From: Cytophagaceae bacterium | GTDB lineage: Bacteria; Bacteroidota; Bacteroidia; Cytophagales; Cytophagaceae | Assembly (NCBI GenBank): GCA_025455005.1 | Contig: JALONH010000002.1 | Coordinates: 62,001 to 126,000, forward strand | Direction of reading: 5' to 3' | DNA length: 64,000 nt | Part shown: one piece after another, positions 1-10,100 of the stretch | Position numbering within the stretch: the stretch's first letter is position 1 | Layout: each line of letters opens with the position of its first letter | The notes under the pieces: model-generated | Told to the model about the DNA's origin: nothing | The model's database searches: none | What the model saw: the letters and a program-made list of their open reading frames with translations, nothing else | Program-made: the position numbers and the translations under genes

Positions 1-1556
1 CCTTACCTATAAGTACCTACAAAGATATTCGTAAAAGTATTTTACAGTTAACTGCTGAATGGGAGCTCCGTCATTTAGCCTTACAGTATGGTAATGATTC
101 TTTAAAAATACCTAAGAATTCAAGCCTACCTATTGCGGATTTGTTTACAGAGGCTGACCCTTATTTTTATATAGTTTATAACAATGCCAGAACGATAGCC
201 TTGTTGGATTCAAAGGATTCACTGTATGTCAAGCGATTGAATGTAGCCATCGAAAATGTGTTATCGAACGAGAAATTGTTTTTAGATATCATGAATAAGA
301 TTGTATTTCGATTTGATTTTGAGGCACGAGAAAAGGTGGCATGGTTAGAAAAGATTGAATACATACTTTTTATTTTGACTCTAGTTGTATTATTATTTGA
401 AGGTTTTTTTATTTTCAGGCCGGCATCAAAAACCATCGAACAAAACATAGAAGAGTTGATTGATGCAGAGCAACAAGCAATGACATTAGCTCAAAAGTTA
501 AGAGTGAGCAATACAAGTTTATCCAAGTCTTTAAAAGAATTAAAAGATGTTACGTTTGCATTAGAACATGCTACCGTGATGATTCGAACAGACCCACAGG
601 GTATCATCACCTATACCAGTGAAAAGTTTTGTTCTATTTTGAAATATGATGCAGAAGATTTAGTAGGTAAGTCGTTAGAAGTATTAAATAGTCATTATCA
701 TAGTCAACAGTTTTTTGATGATTTGTGGAAGACTATTTCTAGAGGGGACATTTGGAATGATGAGATTCGGAATAAGGCCAAGGATGGAAGTTATGTATGG
801 TTGGATACAACGATAATTCCGGTTTATAATGAATACAATGCAATTGGCCAATACATTGCTATTTATACTGATTTAACAGAAAAATTTAAACATAGTATCA
901 GCGAACAAAAGATTCGAACGGCGTCTGTATTAGAAGGGCAAGAAAAAGAAAGAAGAAAAATTGCTCGTGAATTGCACGATGGATTAGGTCAAATGTTAAC
1001 CGCATTGCGTTTTAATATACAAGCAATACCGGAGACGATAGAAAAAGAAGAAAATGGGTTAGTAAAAACGATTAAGCAATCCATTACTGAAATTATTCAA
1101 GAAGTTCGTAGGATTTCCTTTGATTTGATGCCAAGTGTATTACATGATTTTGGTTTATCGGCCGGACTGCATCATTTATGTGAACGCATGAATGCAAATA
1201 GTACAGCTGTCGAAATACATTACATTGGAACCGATAATACATTTCGATTGGATAAAAACTTTGAAATAAATTTATATCGGATTGCCCAAGAAGCGATGAA
1301 TAACGCTATCAAATATGCAGAGCCGAATAAAATTGAAATGGATTTACAATTGTCAAGTAAACAGTTAGTGTTGGTCATTCAAGATGATGGCAATGGATTT
1401 ATTCCATCGGATAAAAAGAAAATAGATGGATCTGGGAGAGGGTTAACAAACATAAAAGAAAGAGTTAATTTATTAAACGGAAATCTTATCTTTAACAGTA
1501 TAATAGGAGAAGGTACTACAGTTCGTGTAGAAGTACCTCTTACTCAAAAAATATGA
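1..1556 (+). CDS. NarX-like membrane sensor histidine kinase with PAS domain (5' truncated)
   Basis: The reading frame is open from base 3, so the true start lies before the window; a TTG at 141 is not a convincing start. Visible parts in order are a helical extracytoplasmic PilJ/NarX-type sensor segment, one membrane helix near bases 354-416, a PAS domain (about 580-890), a HisKA_3 dimerisation domain with the phospho-acceptor His in ARELHDGLGQ (about 967-995), and a HATPase domain with an N box (AQEAMNNAIKYA), DDGNGF and GRGLTNIKERV. This is the NarX/LiaS class that phosphorylates LuxR-type regulators. Its stop overlaps the next start by 4 bp (ATGA). Nitrate as the signal is inferred from the sensor type and from the nrt genes just downstream. 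Confidence 0.85.
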   Translation, partial: LPISTYKDIRKSILQLTAEWELRHLALQYGNDSLKIPKNSSLPIADLFTEADPYFYIVYNNARTIALLDSKDSLYVKRLNVAIENVLSNEKLFLDIMNKIVFRFDFEAREKVAWLEKIEYILFILTLVVLLFEGFFIFRPASKTIEQNIEELIDAEQQAMTLAQKLRVSNTSLSKSLKELKDVTFALEHATVMIRTDPQGIITYTSEKFCSILKYDAEDLVGKSLEVLNSHYHSQQFFDDLWKTISRGDIWNDEIRNKAKDGSYVWLDTTIIPVYNEYNAIGQYIAIYTDLTEKFKHSISEQKIRTASVLEGQEKERRKIARELHDGLGQMLTALRFNIQAIPETIEKEENGLVKTIKQSITEIIQEVRRISFDLMPSVLHDFGLSAGLHHLCERMNANSTAVEIHYIGTDNTFRLDKNFEINLYRIAQEAMNNAIKYAEPNKIEMDLQLSSKQLVLVIQDDGNGFIPSDKKKIDGSGRGLTNIKERVNLLNGNLIFNSIIGEGTTVRVEVPLTQKI

Positions 1557-2218
1557 AAATGATACAGGTAGTTTTGGTAGATGATCATAGTATTGTTCGA
1601 GATGGAGTCCGAGCAACATTAAAAGATCAAAAAAATATAAAAATAATTGGAGAAGCCTCTAATGGTAAAGATGCTGTTAAACTTGTTTCAGAATTAGAAC
1701 CGGATGTAGTTATTATGGACATAGCGATGCCGGAGATGAATGGTATAGAAGCAACTGACTTGTTGACGAAAAAGAAAATACAATCTAAAGTCATCATATT
1801 ATCTATGCACGATAATGAGACCTATGTATTAAAAAGTGTAGAAGCAGGCGCCATGGGGTATTTGTTAAAAGATGTTGACAAAGAAGAATTTGTGAAAGCA
1901 ATCAATGTAGTGGCCTCCGGTGAAAAATATTTTAATACAACTATATCTACCTTGTTGGTAAATGGATATTTAAATAAAGTAAAACAAGGAGAGTTAAAGA
2001 CGAGTGAGGATGAATCTGAGGGCGAGTTTGATTTAACGAAAAGGGAAAGAGGTATTTTAAAAATGATAGTGGATGGACGTAATAATAGAGAAATAGCCGA
2101 CGGGTTAGGAATAAGTGTACGAACGATTGAAACACATAGAGCGAATATCATGAAGAAACTTAAAGTAAAAAACGCTGTTGAGTTGGTAAAAGTAGCCATA
2201 GAAGAAAAGATAGTCTAA
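1553..2218 (+). CDS. NarL/FixJ-type response regulator (REC + LuxR HTH)
   Basis: This 221-residue protein has an N-terminal receiver domain with acidic residues DDH at 10-12, phospho-acceptor Asp56 in VIMDIAMPEMNG, and the conserved Lys in LLKDVDK. A LuxR-type helix-turn-helix follows near residues 155-215 (TKRERGILKMIVDGRNNREIA and SVRTIETHRANIMKKL). It is translationally coupled to the kinase through an ATGA overlap and ends before a strong terminator. It is the obvious candidate regulator of the nitrate genes that begin 220 bp downstream. That link is inferred from position and not shown by the sequence. Confidence 0.9.
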   Translation: MKMIQVVLVDDHSIVRDGVRATLKDQKNIKIIGEASNGKDAVKLVSELEPDVVIMDIAMPEMNGIEATDLLTKKKIQSKVIILSMHDNETYVLKSVEAGAMGYLLKDVDKEEFVKAINVVASGEKYFNTTISTLLVNGYLNKVKQGELKTSEDESEGEFDLTKRERGILKMIVDGRNNREIADGLGISVRTIETHRANIMKKLKVKNAVELVKVAIEEKIV

Positions 2219-2245
2219 GCTTGTTTTTAAGTACTATAAAGTAGC

Positions 2246-2273
2246 AGACCCTATACAAAGGGTCTTTTTTTTG
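2246..2273 (+). terminator. Rho-independent terminator after the two-component pair
   Basis: AGACCC (2246-2251) pairs with GGGTCT (2260-2265) and is followed by a run of T. It separates the kinase/regulator operon from the nitrate transport operon. Confidence 0.85.
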
Positions 2274-2290
2274 CCTGTATTTTTACTTAG

Positions 2291-2377
2291 AAATTGTACT
2301 TAATAAAGAATATGTATTAATACGTAATTAAAATAAGTAAAATTACGTACAACTAATACGTATATTTATTAATATTG
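2291..2377 (+). promoter_or_regulatory. nrt operon upstream control region with three TACGTA sites
   Basis: The element AAATTGTACTTAATAAA (2291-2307) is followed by TACGTA at 2321-2326, 2344-2349 and 2357-2362, then a possible -7 box TAATATTG (2370-2377). There is no good TTTG -33 box, which fits an activator-dependent promoter. The same 17-mer and three TACGTA palindromes recur upstream of nirB, and a similar layout precedes nasA. Binding by the adjacent NarL-like regulator is an inference. Confidence 0.6.
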
Positions 2378-2439
2378 TATCCGTACACGAAAACGAACAG
2401 AGTACGTGTAACGAACGAACCTTTTATCACCTTACTCTT

Positions 2440-3972
2440 ATGAACATGAACAGAACATTACTAGTGAAGGGAGCAGCGCTGCTACTGGCAGGCTGTTGGA
2501 GCTCTTGGGCTTCCGCACAGTTATCGATTACCGGTCAATATAGAACTCGTTCAGAGTTTCGTTATGGCCAAGGTACTTTACCTTATGAAGGCGCAATTCC
2601 TTCTTTCTTTACCAGTCATAGAATGCGTTTAAACTTTGGTATGAATGCCGATCGCTATCGGTTTTATGCTTCTATACAAGATATCCGAGTATGGGGACAG
2701 GATGCATCGACCATCAACCAAATTGATGGGAATAAATTGGGAGTAAATGAGGCTTGGGGTGAAGTAGTAATAAACGATTCTACGTTTCTGAAAAGTTTTT
2801 CCAACTTCAGTCTTAAAGTTGGTCGTCAAAATATTCAATACGATTGTCAACGTTTATTAGGAGGATTAGATTGGTTACAACAAGGTCGCAGACACGATGC
2901 GATTATTTTGCGTACCCATTATAGAACATGGAAAATGGATGCCGGTTTTGCTTTTAATCAACATAGAGAGATTAAAAATAATGGTACTAATTATTTCCCA
3001 ATTCCGGTCCCTGTTAATGGTACTGATGGTGCTAATATAGCTGCACCTGCCGGTACAAACGGGATTTCCAATATGTATAAAGCCATGCAATATTTATATC
3101 TATCAAAAGAAATCGGATATTCTAAATTAACATTCTTATTCTTTAATGACGCTTTTCAAAAGAATAAAGGTACATCCACCAACTTTGTTCCAACTAGAGG
3201 TGTATGGAGCCGTCAAACGTTTGGTGTAGCCTATTATGGTCAAATAAAACGCCGTCATAAAATTGAAGCCGGTGCATACTACCAAGGAAACAAAGATAGA
3301 ACAGGTAAAACGATGGATGCTTATATGGCTTTCTTACAAACAGATTTTCAAATCGGTCGTAAATTTAACATCGGTCCAGGAGTAGATTATTTATCCGGTA
3401 ATAATACCTTAGATTCTACTTCAACCGTTAACAGAGCATTTGATCCTTTGTATGGTACACCTCATAAATTTTGGGGGTATATGGATTATTTCTACGTAGC
3501 TGATCCGTTTTTCCAAACAACAAATGGTGTAAACAGAACACCCGGCTTGTTAAACTTAAACATTACGGCTCGTTATAAATTTTCAGATAAAACATCCTTA
3601 TATGTTGCAGCGCACCAATTCTTAGCAGCAAACAGCGTTGCCGAGAAGAGAACATCCGATTTAACGGATAAAATGAGTTCAAATTTAGGTACTGAAATCG
3701 ATATGGTATTGAATTACAACTTAACCAAAATGGTTGGATTTGAACTAGGTTATTCTGTAATGTTTGCAACAGAAACAATGGCTGCAATTAAACCGGTTGC
3801 AGGAACTACAAACATAGCGAGTAAAGACTTAACCGCTCACTGGGCATATTTCACAATAAATATTCGTCCGGACTTTACCAATGCTATCAATACTCAGTTG
3901 AGAGAATTGAGAAGAGATTTAGATGCGGCCAATAAATCCATCAAAGATTTACAAGACGCTCAAGGTAAATAA
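2440..3972 (+). CDS. Alginate-export-type outer-membrane porin of the nitrate operon
   Basis: This 510-residue protein begins with a signal peptide (hydrophobic stretch, then SWASAQ at about residues 22-27). The rest is built of alternating amphipathic strands rich in aromatic residues, typical of an 18-strand AlgE/OprD-like beta barrel. Features such as SHRMRLNFGMNAD and GRQNIQYDCQRLLGG match the alginate_exp family. The last 25 residues (LRELRRDLDAANKSIKDLQD) look like a short coiled coil outside the barrel. It is the first gene of the operon, 28 bp before nrtA. It probably lets nitrate or small anions cross the outer membrane; the substrate is inferred from the operon only. Confidence 0.8.
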   Translation: MNMNRTLLVKGAALLLAGCWSSWASAQLSITGQYRTRSEFRYGQGTLPYEGAIPSFFTSHRMRLNFGMNADRYRFYASIQDIRVWGQDASTINQIDGNKLGVNEAWGEVVINDSTFLKSFSNFSLKVGRQNIQYDCQRLLGGLDWLQQGRRHDAIILRTHYRTWKMDAGFAFNQHREIKNNGTNYFPIPVPVNGTDGANIAAPAGTNGISNMYKAMQYLYLSKEIGYSKLTFLFFNDAFQKNKGTSTNFVPTRGVWSRQTFGVAYYGQIKRRHKIEAGAYYQGNKDRTGKTMDAYMAFLQTDFQIGRKFNIGPGVDYLSGNNTLDSTSTVNRAFDPLYGTPHKFWGYMDYFYVADPFFQTTNGVNRTPGLLNLNITARYKFSDKTSLYVAAHQFLAANSVAEKRTSDLTDKMSSNLGTEIDMVLNYNLTKMVGFELGYSVMFATETMAAIKPVAGTTNIASKDLTAHWAYFTINIRPDFTNAINTQLRELRRDLDAANKSIKDLQDAQGK

Positions 3973-4000
3973 TATTGAACCCTTTTAATACTTATACTAT

Positions 4001-5224
4001 ATGAAAAAGATGTTACGTAAAATAGCAGTTGTAACAGGAATAGGTACAGCGCTACTGATACTACCTTCTGCACAAAAATCAATGCAGCAAGAAGATGTTA
4101 TAAAAATAGGTTTTATACCATTAACCGATTGTGCTCCGATTGTAATGGCTAAAGAATATGGTTTGTTTAAAAAACAAGGTGTAAACGTCGTTGTTACCAA
4201 AGAAGCTTCTTGGGCAAACGTACGCGACAAACTGTTAACCGGCGAACTTCAAGCCGCTCATTGTTTGTCCAGTATGCCACTTTCTGTATATACCGGTGTA
4301 GGTGGTAAAGCAGGATCAGAGTTGAAGATTGCCATGATACTTAATACCAATGGTCAAGCTATCACATTATCCAATGAATTTTGCGGTAAAATAGGTTTTA
4401 AGCAAGTGAATAAAGTAAAAGGTGTAGTGGATGCACGCAAGGCATCAGGTAAAGAGGTGACGTTTGCTATGACCTTCCCGGGTGGAACGCACGATATGTG
4501 GTTACGTAACTGGTTAGCGAATGCAGGAATTAATCAAAAGTCTGTTAAAATCATTACTATTCCTCCACCACAAATGGTAGCGAACATGAAAGTAGGAAAT
4601 ATGGATGGTTTTTGCGTAGGAGAACCTTGGAATGGCGTAGCTGTAGCACAGACAGTAGGTTTTACACACTTAGCTACTCAAGATATTTGGAAACACCATC
4701 CGGAAAAAGCGTTGGTTGTTAACAAAGCCTTCGCAGAAGGGAAACGCGATCAATTGAAAAAAGTAATGAAAGCGGTTATGGAAGCGTGTAAACTATTAGA
4801 TAATGGAGCCAATAGAAAACAATCTGCAACTGTTATCGGTGCACCTAGTTATGTTAACGCAGCTCCAGCCGTTATAGAAAACCGTTTAGCCGGTATCTAC
4901 GACTTAGGTTGTAACCAAGGACAGGTAACCTATGTAGATGATTATATGCTATTCCATAAAAAAGGTTTAGTTAACTTCCCAAGACGATCACATATGTATT
5001 GGTACTTAGCTCAATATGTTCGTTTCGGATATTTGTCTGAGGAGCCTAATTATAAAGAGGTAGTAGATAAATTATTAATGCAGGATCTTTACAAAGAAGT
5101 GGCAACAGAAATGGGCGTTGCTATTCCGAACGATGATATGACACCATTTGCTACTAATATCGAACCGGGTGCAACATTTGATCCTAAAAATCCATCAGCG
5201 TACTTAAGTACTTGTAAAAAATAA
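4001..5224 (+). CDS. nrtA: NrtA-like nitrate ABC transporter substrate-binding protein
   Basis: At 407 residues this is a normal length for the NrtA/CmpA family. An N-terminal export signal (to about residue 25, LLILPSAQ) precedes the binding domain, which opens with IKIGFIPLTDCAPIVMAKEYG, the family hallmark. Further family features are the GGTHDMWLRNWL segment and FCVGEPWN, which line the anion site in NrtA. It sits between the porin and nrtB. It would deliver nitrate, or possibly nitrite or cyanate, to the inner-membrane permease. Nitrate is favoured because nitrate and nitrite reductase genes follow. Confidence 0.9.
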   Translation: MKKMLRKIAVVTGIGTALLILPSAQKSMQQEDVIKIGFIPLTDCAPIVMAKEYGLFKKQGVNVVVTKEASWANVRDKLLTGELQAAHCLSSMPLSVYTGVGGKAGSELKIAMILNTNGQAITLSNEFCGKIGFKQVNKVKGVVDARKASGKEVTFAMTFPGGTHDMWLRNWLANAGINQKSVKIITIPPPQMVANMKVGNMDGFCVGEPWNGVAVAQTVGFTHLATQDIWKHHPEKALVVNKAFAEGKRDQLKKVMKAVMEACKLLDNGANRKQSATVIGAPSYVNAAPAVIENRLAGIYDLGCNQGQVTYVDDYMLFHKKGLVNFPRRSHMYWYLAQYVRFGYLSEEPNYKEVVDKLLMQDLYKEVATEMGVAIPNDDMTPFATNIEPGATFDPKNPSAYLSTCKK

Positions 5225-5247
5225 TATTTCTATAACCGGAATTAGAT

Positions 5248-6111
5248 ATGAAAACTATGACTTTAAAATCATTTCTACCTGGTTTGACGGATAAATCTAC
5301 GGGTGCAGCTTCTGCACCCGTATTTTCCCAATCGATTTATATCGTTAAACAAACCCTAACGAATCTGTTTCTTTCTTTAGTAGGTATCGGGTTATTCTTA
5401 TTGATGTGGGAAGGAATCAGTGTATACTTAGATCGTAATCTACCCGGCCCATTGGCCACCTTAACCGTGTTATGGAGTATGATTAGTAATCCATGGTATG
5501 ATAATGGACCAAATGATAAAGGTATTGGTTTACAATTGATGATGTCCATTGAACGCGTGTTCAAAGGATTTTCTATTGCTACTATATTAGCTATACCTGT
5601 TGGTGTGTTACTTGGTTCTAGTAAACTATTTTACAAAATGTTTGATCCTATTGTACAAATATTGAAACCGGTATCTCCATTAGCTTGGTTCCCTATAGGA
5701 TTGGTAGCACTTAAGAACGCCGGTTCTGCTACAGTGTTTATTATCTTTATTACGTCTTTATGGCCTACACTAATCAATACAGCAGTTGGTGTTGCATCCA
5801 TTCCGGATGATTTCAGAAACGTAAGTAAAGCATTTGGTTTTTCTCCCTTCCGTTATATTACAAAAGTGTTACTTCCTTATTCTGTACCTCACATTATTAC
5901 AGGGCTACGCTTGAGTATTGGAGTGGCTTGGTTGGTAATCGTTGCCGGTGAAATGTTATCCGGAGGTACGGGTATCGGCTTCTTTGTATGGGACAGTTGG
6001 AATGCTTTAAGTTTAGAAAAGGTGATTTCAGCCATCATCATTATTGGTACTGTTGGTCTATTGTTGGATCGTTTCTTCTTATTCTTAGGAAAGAAGTTCT
6101 CTTATAAATAA
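5248..6111 (+). CDS. nrtB: Nitrate ABC transporter permease NrtB
   Basis: This 287-residue integral membrane protein has about six hydrophobic segments. The cytoplasmic EAA-type loop of the BPD_transp_1 family is visible as the segment from FRNVSKAFGFSPFRYI to VLLPYSVPHIITGLR. The N-terminal portion (KQTLTNLFLSLVGIGLFLLMWEG) matches NrtB/SsuC permeases. It lies 23 bp after nrtA and 40 bp before the ATPase, so it is co-transcribed with them. It would form the homodimeric channel of the nitrate importer. Confidence 0.92.
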   Translation: MKTMTLKSFLPGLTDKSTGAASAPVFSQSIYIVKQTLTNLFLSLVGIGLFLLMWEGISVYLDRNLPGPLATLTVLWSMISNPWYDNGPNDKGIGLQLMMSIERVFKGFSIATILAIPVGVLLGSSKLFYKMFDPIVQILKPVSPLAWFPIGLVALKNAGSATVFIIFITSLWPTLINTAVGVASIPDDFRNVSKAFGFSPFRYITKVLLPYSVPHIITGLRLSIGVAWLVIVAGEMLSGGTGIGFFVWDSWNALSLEKVISAIIIIGTVGLLLDRFFLFLGKKFSYK

Positions 6112-6151
6112 AATACCCATAATTTCATTCACACCCTTGAACTAAAAAAAT

Positions 6152-6979
6152 ATGGAAACTCCTTTAGATATAAATGATACCTCTGTTTACCATTCCGAAT
6201 TGGGTATACAGATTCGCAACGTAGATATCTCTTTCCCCACTCCAAAAGGTATTTATACCGCAGTTAAAAATATTAATCTAAATATTAAATCCGGTGAGAT
6301 TGTTTCTCTAATCGGACATTCAGGTTGTGGTAAATCTACTATTCTGAACGCTATTGGTGGCTTAGTAAAACCAACCAAAGGGGAAGTAGTAGTGAAATAT
6401 AAAACAATTACTGCTCCGGGACCGGATAGGGGTATAGTATTTCAACATTATTCCTTGCTCCCCTGGATGTCTGTATTTGAAAACATCTATCAAGCAGTAG
6501 ATTCTGTTTTTCCGGATAAATCCAAATCCGAGAAAAAAGAAATTGTTCATTATTATTTACAAAAAGTAGGTTTAATGAATCATAAAGATAAATCGCCCCA
6601 ACAAATTTCCGGAGGTATGAAACAACGGACCGCCATAGCGCGTGCTTTTGCGATTAATCCTAATATTCTATTGTTGGATGAACCCTTTGGTGCATTAGAT
6701 GCTTTAACAAAAAGTTCTTTACATGAAGAATTAACCGCGCTTTGGAGTTCGGACGAACAAAAGAAAACAATTGTTATGGTTACTCACGATATAGAAGAAG
6801 CGATTTTCTTATCGGATAAAATTGTAGTACTCACGAACGGACCGGCGGCTACAATTGGTGAAATTATACCTGTTAACATTCCACGGCCAAGAGAGAAAAA
6901 AACCTTTGTGGCCAGCCCTGAATACAAGGCGATACGAGACCAACTGTTGTACTTATTGATGGAGGCTTACGCCGCTTAA
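6152..6979 (+). CDS. nrtD: Nitrate ABC transporter ATPase NrtD
   Basis: This 275-residue single ABC domain has Walker A GHSGCGKST, a Q-loop (VFQHYSLLPWMS), signature ISGGMKQR, Walker B ILLLDEPFGALD and switch His in MVTHDIEEA. It lacks the C-terminal substrate-binding-like extension of cyanobacterial NrtC, so NrtD is the better name. It is the last gene before the terminator at 7012, giving a four-gene porin-nrtA-nrtB-nrtD operon. Confidence 0.92.
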   Translation: METPLDINDTSVYHSELGIQIRNVDISFPTPKGIYTAVKNINLNIKSGEIVSLIGHSGCGKSTILNAIGGLVKPTKGEVVVKYKTITAPGPDRGIVFQHYSLLPWMSVFENIYQAVDSVFPDKSKSEKKEIVHYYLQKVGLMNHKDKSPQQISGGMKQRTAIARAFAINPNILLLDEPFGALDALTKSSLHEELTALWSSDEQKKTIVMVTHDIEEAIFLSDKIVVLTNGPAATIGEIIPVNIPRPREKKTFVASPEYKAIRDQLLYLLMEAYAA

Positions 6980-7011
6980 TATAAGAAACCCGACAGTTAG
7001 TAAAAGGGTGT

Positions 7012-7041
7012 AGAGGGACCGGAAGGGTCCCTCTTTTTTTA
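7012..7041 (+). terminator. Terminator of the nrt operon
   Basis: AGAGGGACC (7012-7020) and GGTCCCTCT (7026-7034) form a 9-bp GC-rich stem with a 5-nt loop, followed by a T tract. It ends the transporter operon and shows that the next gene needs its own promoter. Confidence 0.92.
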
Positions 7042-7053
7042 TTTTTATTGGGT

Positions 7054-7129
7054 AGAATTGCATTATTTAAAGTATTTTTTAAAAATACGTATAAATACGT
7101 ACGTAAGTGTTCCTTTTTTTCTATCTTTA
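7054..7129 (+). promoter_or_regulatory. nasA promoter region with clustered TACGTA sites
   Basis: TACGTA occurs at 7086-7091, 7096-7101 and 7100-7105, the last two sharing bases. The stretch 7054-7072 resembles the 17-bp element upstream of nrt and nirB (14 of 19 positions match by eye when one A is skipped). TATCTTTA at 7122-7129 is a possible -7 box. This control region shows that the coding start is the ATG at 7186, because an earlier in-frame TTG (7048) would put the operators inside the gene. Confidence 0.55.
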
Positions 7130-7185
7130 ATTATCCAAAGGAGTGTTCAGGCTCAACAATTGGAAGTGAACTCTTATCCAAAACT

Positions 7186-10100
7186 ATGGCAGCTCTTCGT
7201 ACTACTCAAACATCTACTTGTTCCTATTGTGGAGTAGGTTGTGGTGTGCAAATTCATACATATACTAATGGTAACGTAGAAGTGGAAGGGGATCCTTCGC
7301 ATCCGGCCAGTAAAGGGATGTTGTGTTCTAAAGGTATGAACCTTCACTATGCTGCTATGGATACGTCAGATCGTATTCTTCATCCTATGATGCGGGCTCA
7401 TAGAGATCTTCCCTTGCAGCAGGTGTCATGGGAAGCTGCTATTCAACGCGCTGCGGGTGTTTTCTCTTCTATCATTAAAAAATATGGGCCGGATTCTGTT
7501 GGTTTTTACGTATCCGGTCAATGTCTCACAGAAGAATATTATCTGGTTAATAAAATTACAAAAGGGTTTCTAGGAACAAATAATATTGATACAAATTCCC
7601 GATTGTGCATGAGTTCTGCTGTGGTTGGTTACAAATCAACCCTAGGTGAAGATAGTGTTCCTGTCTCTTATGATGATATTGAATTAGCCGATTGCTTTTT
7701 TATTACGGGTGCCAATCCGGCGTGGTGTCATCCAATATTATTTCGACGAATAGAAGCGCATAAAGCAGCTAATCCTAACGTTACGATTATAGTTGCTGAT
7801 CCTAGAAAAACTCAAACGTGTGCGATAGCAGATATTCATTTACCCATTCAGCCTGGAACCGATATTTATTTGTATCACGCTCTTTCTCGAGTATTAATCG
7901 AAGAAAACTATATCGATACTGAATTTATAAATCAATACACGGATGGTTTTGAGGCGCTTCGTTCTCAAGTAATGTCTACCTCTTTAGAAGAGTATGCATT
8001 ACAGTGTGACGTTCCACTTCAAGATATTCAATTAGCAGCACGAGCTATTGGAAAAGCCAAAGGATATATTTCGATGTGGGCAATGGGTTTGAACCAAAGT
8101 GTGATTGGCGTTAAAAAAAACGTTGCCTTAATCAATTTGTCTTTGATTACAGGTAAGATAGGGAAACCCGGTAATGGACCTTTTTCACTGACCGGTCAGC
8201 CCAATGCTATGGGAGGACGTGAAGTTGGTGGTTTAGCTAATTTATTGCCGGCTCATTTCAATTTGGCTAATGCAGAACATAGAAAGTATGTAGCGGATTT
8301 TTGGGGTGTTCCTACCATTCAAGAAAAACCTGGATTTACTGCTACTGAAATGTTTCAACATTTGGCTTCCGGTAAAATGAAAGCGATTTGGATTATTTGT
8401 ACTAACCCGTTAGTAAGTCTACCGGATGCTACTCAAATTGAAGCAGCTTTAGATAAAGCAGCGTTTGTAGTGGTGCAAGATATTTCCAATCGCTCCGATA
8501 CCATAGCCTATGCTGACTTAGTACTTCCTGCTGCTGCTTATATGGAAAAAGAAGGCGTTATGACGAATTCCGATCGACGTATAAGTTACTTAAATAAAGT
8601 ATTAGAAGCACCCGGGCAAGCTTTACCGGATATTGAAATATTGACACGCTTTGCGCACGCTATGGGATGGAAGGAATCCTTTAATTATACCTGTGCTGCG
8701 GATATTTTTAATGAATACACTCAAATAACTCGGCATACCAATATTGATATTAGTGGGTTATCGTATGATGATTTGAAAAAAAGAAGAAGCGTTCAGTGGC
8801 CTGTGCCTACTCCCGGTCATCCCGGTACACCCCGTTTATTTACCGATTTTAAATTTTATACTCCCAATACCAAAGCGCAGATTGGAACTGCATCTCCTGA
8901 AAATCAGTCTGCACCTACAACACCTGATTTTCCATTGATATTGACTACCGGACGCATACGAGATCAATGGCATACCATGACCAGAACGGGAAAAGTAAGA
9001 AAGCTTACTTCTCATATCGCAAAACCTTATCTAGAAATACATCCGGAAGATGCTGCTGTTCGTGGCTTAAAACAAGATGCCATAGCGGAAATTTATAATT
9101 CATTAGGATCTGTTCGTGTACCGGTAAAAATAACAGAAGATATTCGAAAAGGGTGTGTTTTTTTACCCATGCATTGGGGTAAAATTATGCAATCTACACA
9201 AGCTAGGGCCAATAATATAACGCATACAGTAGTGGATCCGATTTCAAAAGAACCAGATTTTAAATATAATGCTGTAGAGGTAAAAGTTTATACTAAACCG
9301 AAAGAACATATTATTATAATAGGTGCAGGTGCTGCGGCTTGTCAGTTTATTCGAAGACATAAAGCATTAGCGCCTGACGATGTTCTTACTGTTTTTAGCG
9401 GTGAAGTAAATCCATTTTACAATCGTGTATTACTTCCGGAATACCTGAGTGGACATAAAATGTGGAAACACTTACAAAAACTGGAAGAGCCCGAATGGAA
9501 CGCTTTAGGAGTTAATGTCATTCGGCAGCGAATTGAACACATTAATAAAGAGTCTAAGATAATTACAGATGCCTCCGGTATTCGGTATTCTTATGATCGC
9601 TTGATTGTAGCCACCGGTAGTCGTGCTTTTAGATTGAAATCCTTACCTGCTTTGGAGGGTATCTATACCATTCGACAAAAAGAAGATACCGATAAATTAT
9701 TACATAGAATAAAGAAAGGGGATAATGTTGTAGTAGTAGGTGGTGGATTACTTGGTTTGGAAATGGCAGATGCTTTGGTTGAAATCGGTATGAAAGTAAC
9801 CGTTATTCAACGTTCCAATCGTTTAATGGACCGTCAATTGGATAAGACTTCCGCAGATTTATTAGCGGAAGAATTGCAAGACAGAGGCATGGATTTGTAT
9901 TTCAATGATGAAGTATTGTATATCAATGGAGAAAAAGAAGTTGAAAGCATTCGATTACGAAGTAGTCGAAAAATTGACTGTAAAGCTGTTTTGTTTGCTA
10001 TAGGGACTCAACCTAATATAGAATTATTGAAAGAAGCCGGAGTGACAACCAATAGAGGAGTAGTGGTGAATGAATACCTGCAAACGTCAGATGTGTCCAT

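Noticed and set aside
7048-7185. N-terminal extension of the nitrate reductase from a TTG at 7048
   Set aside because: It begins just after the nrt terminator and would place the TACGTA operators inside the coding region; the [4Fe-4S] domain starts naturally at ATG 7186.
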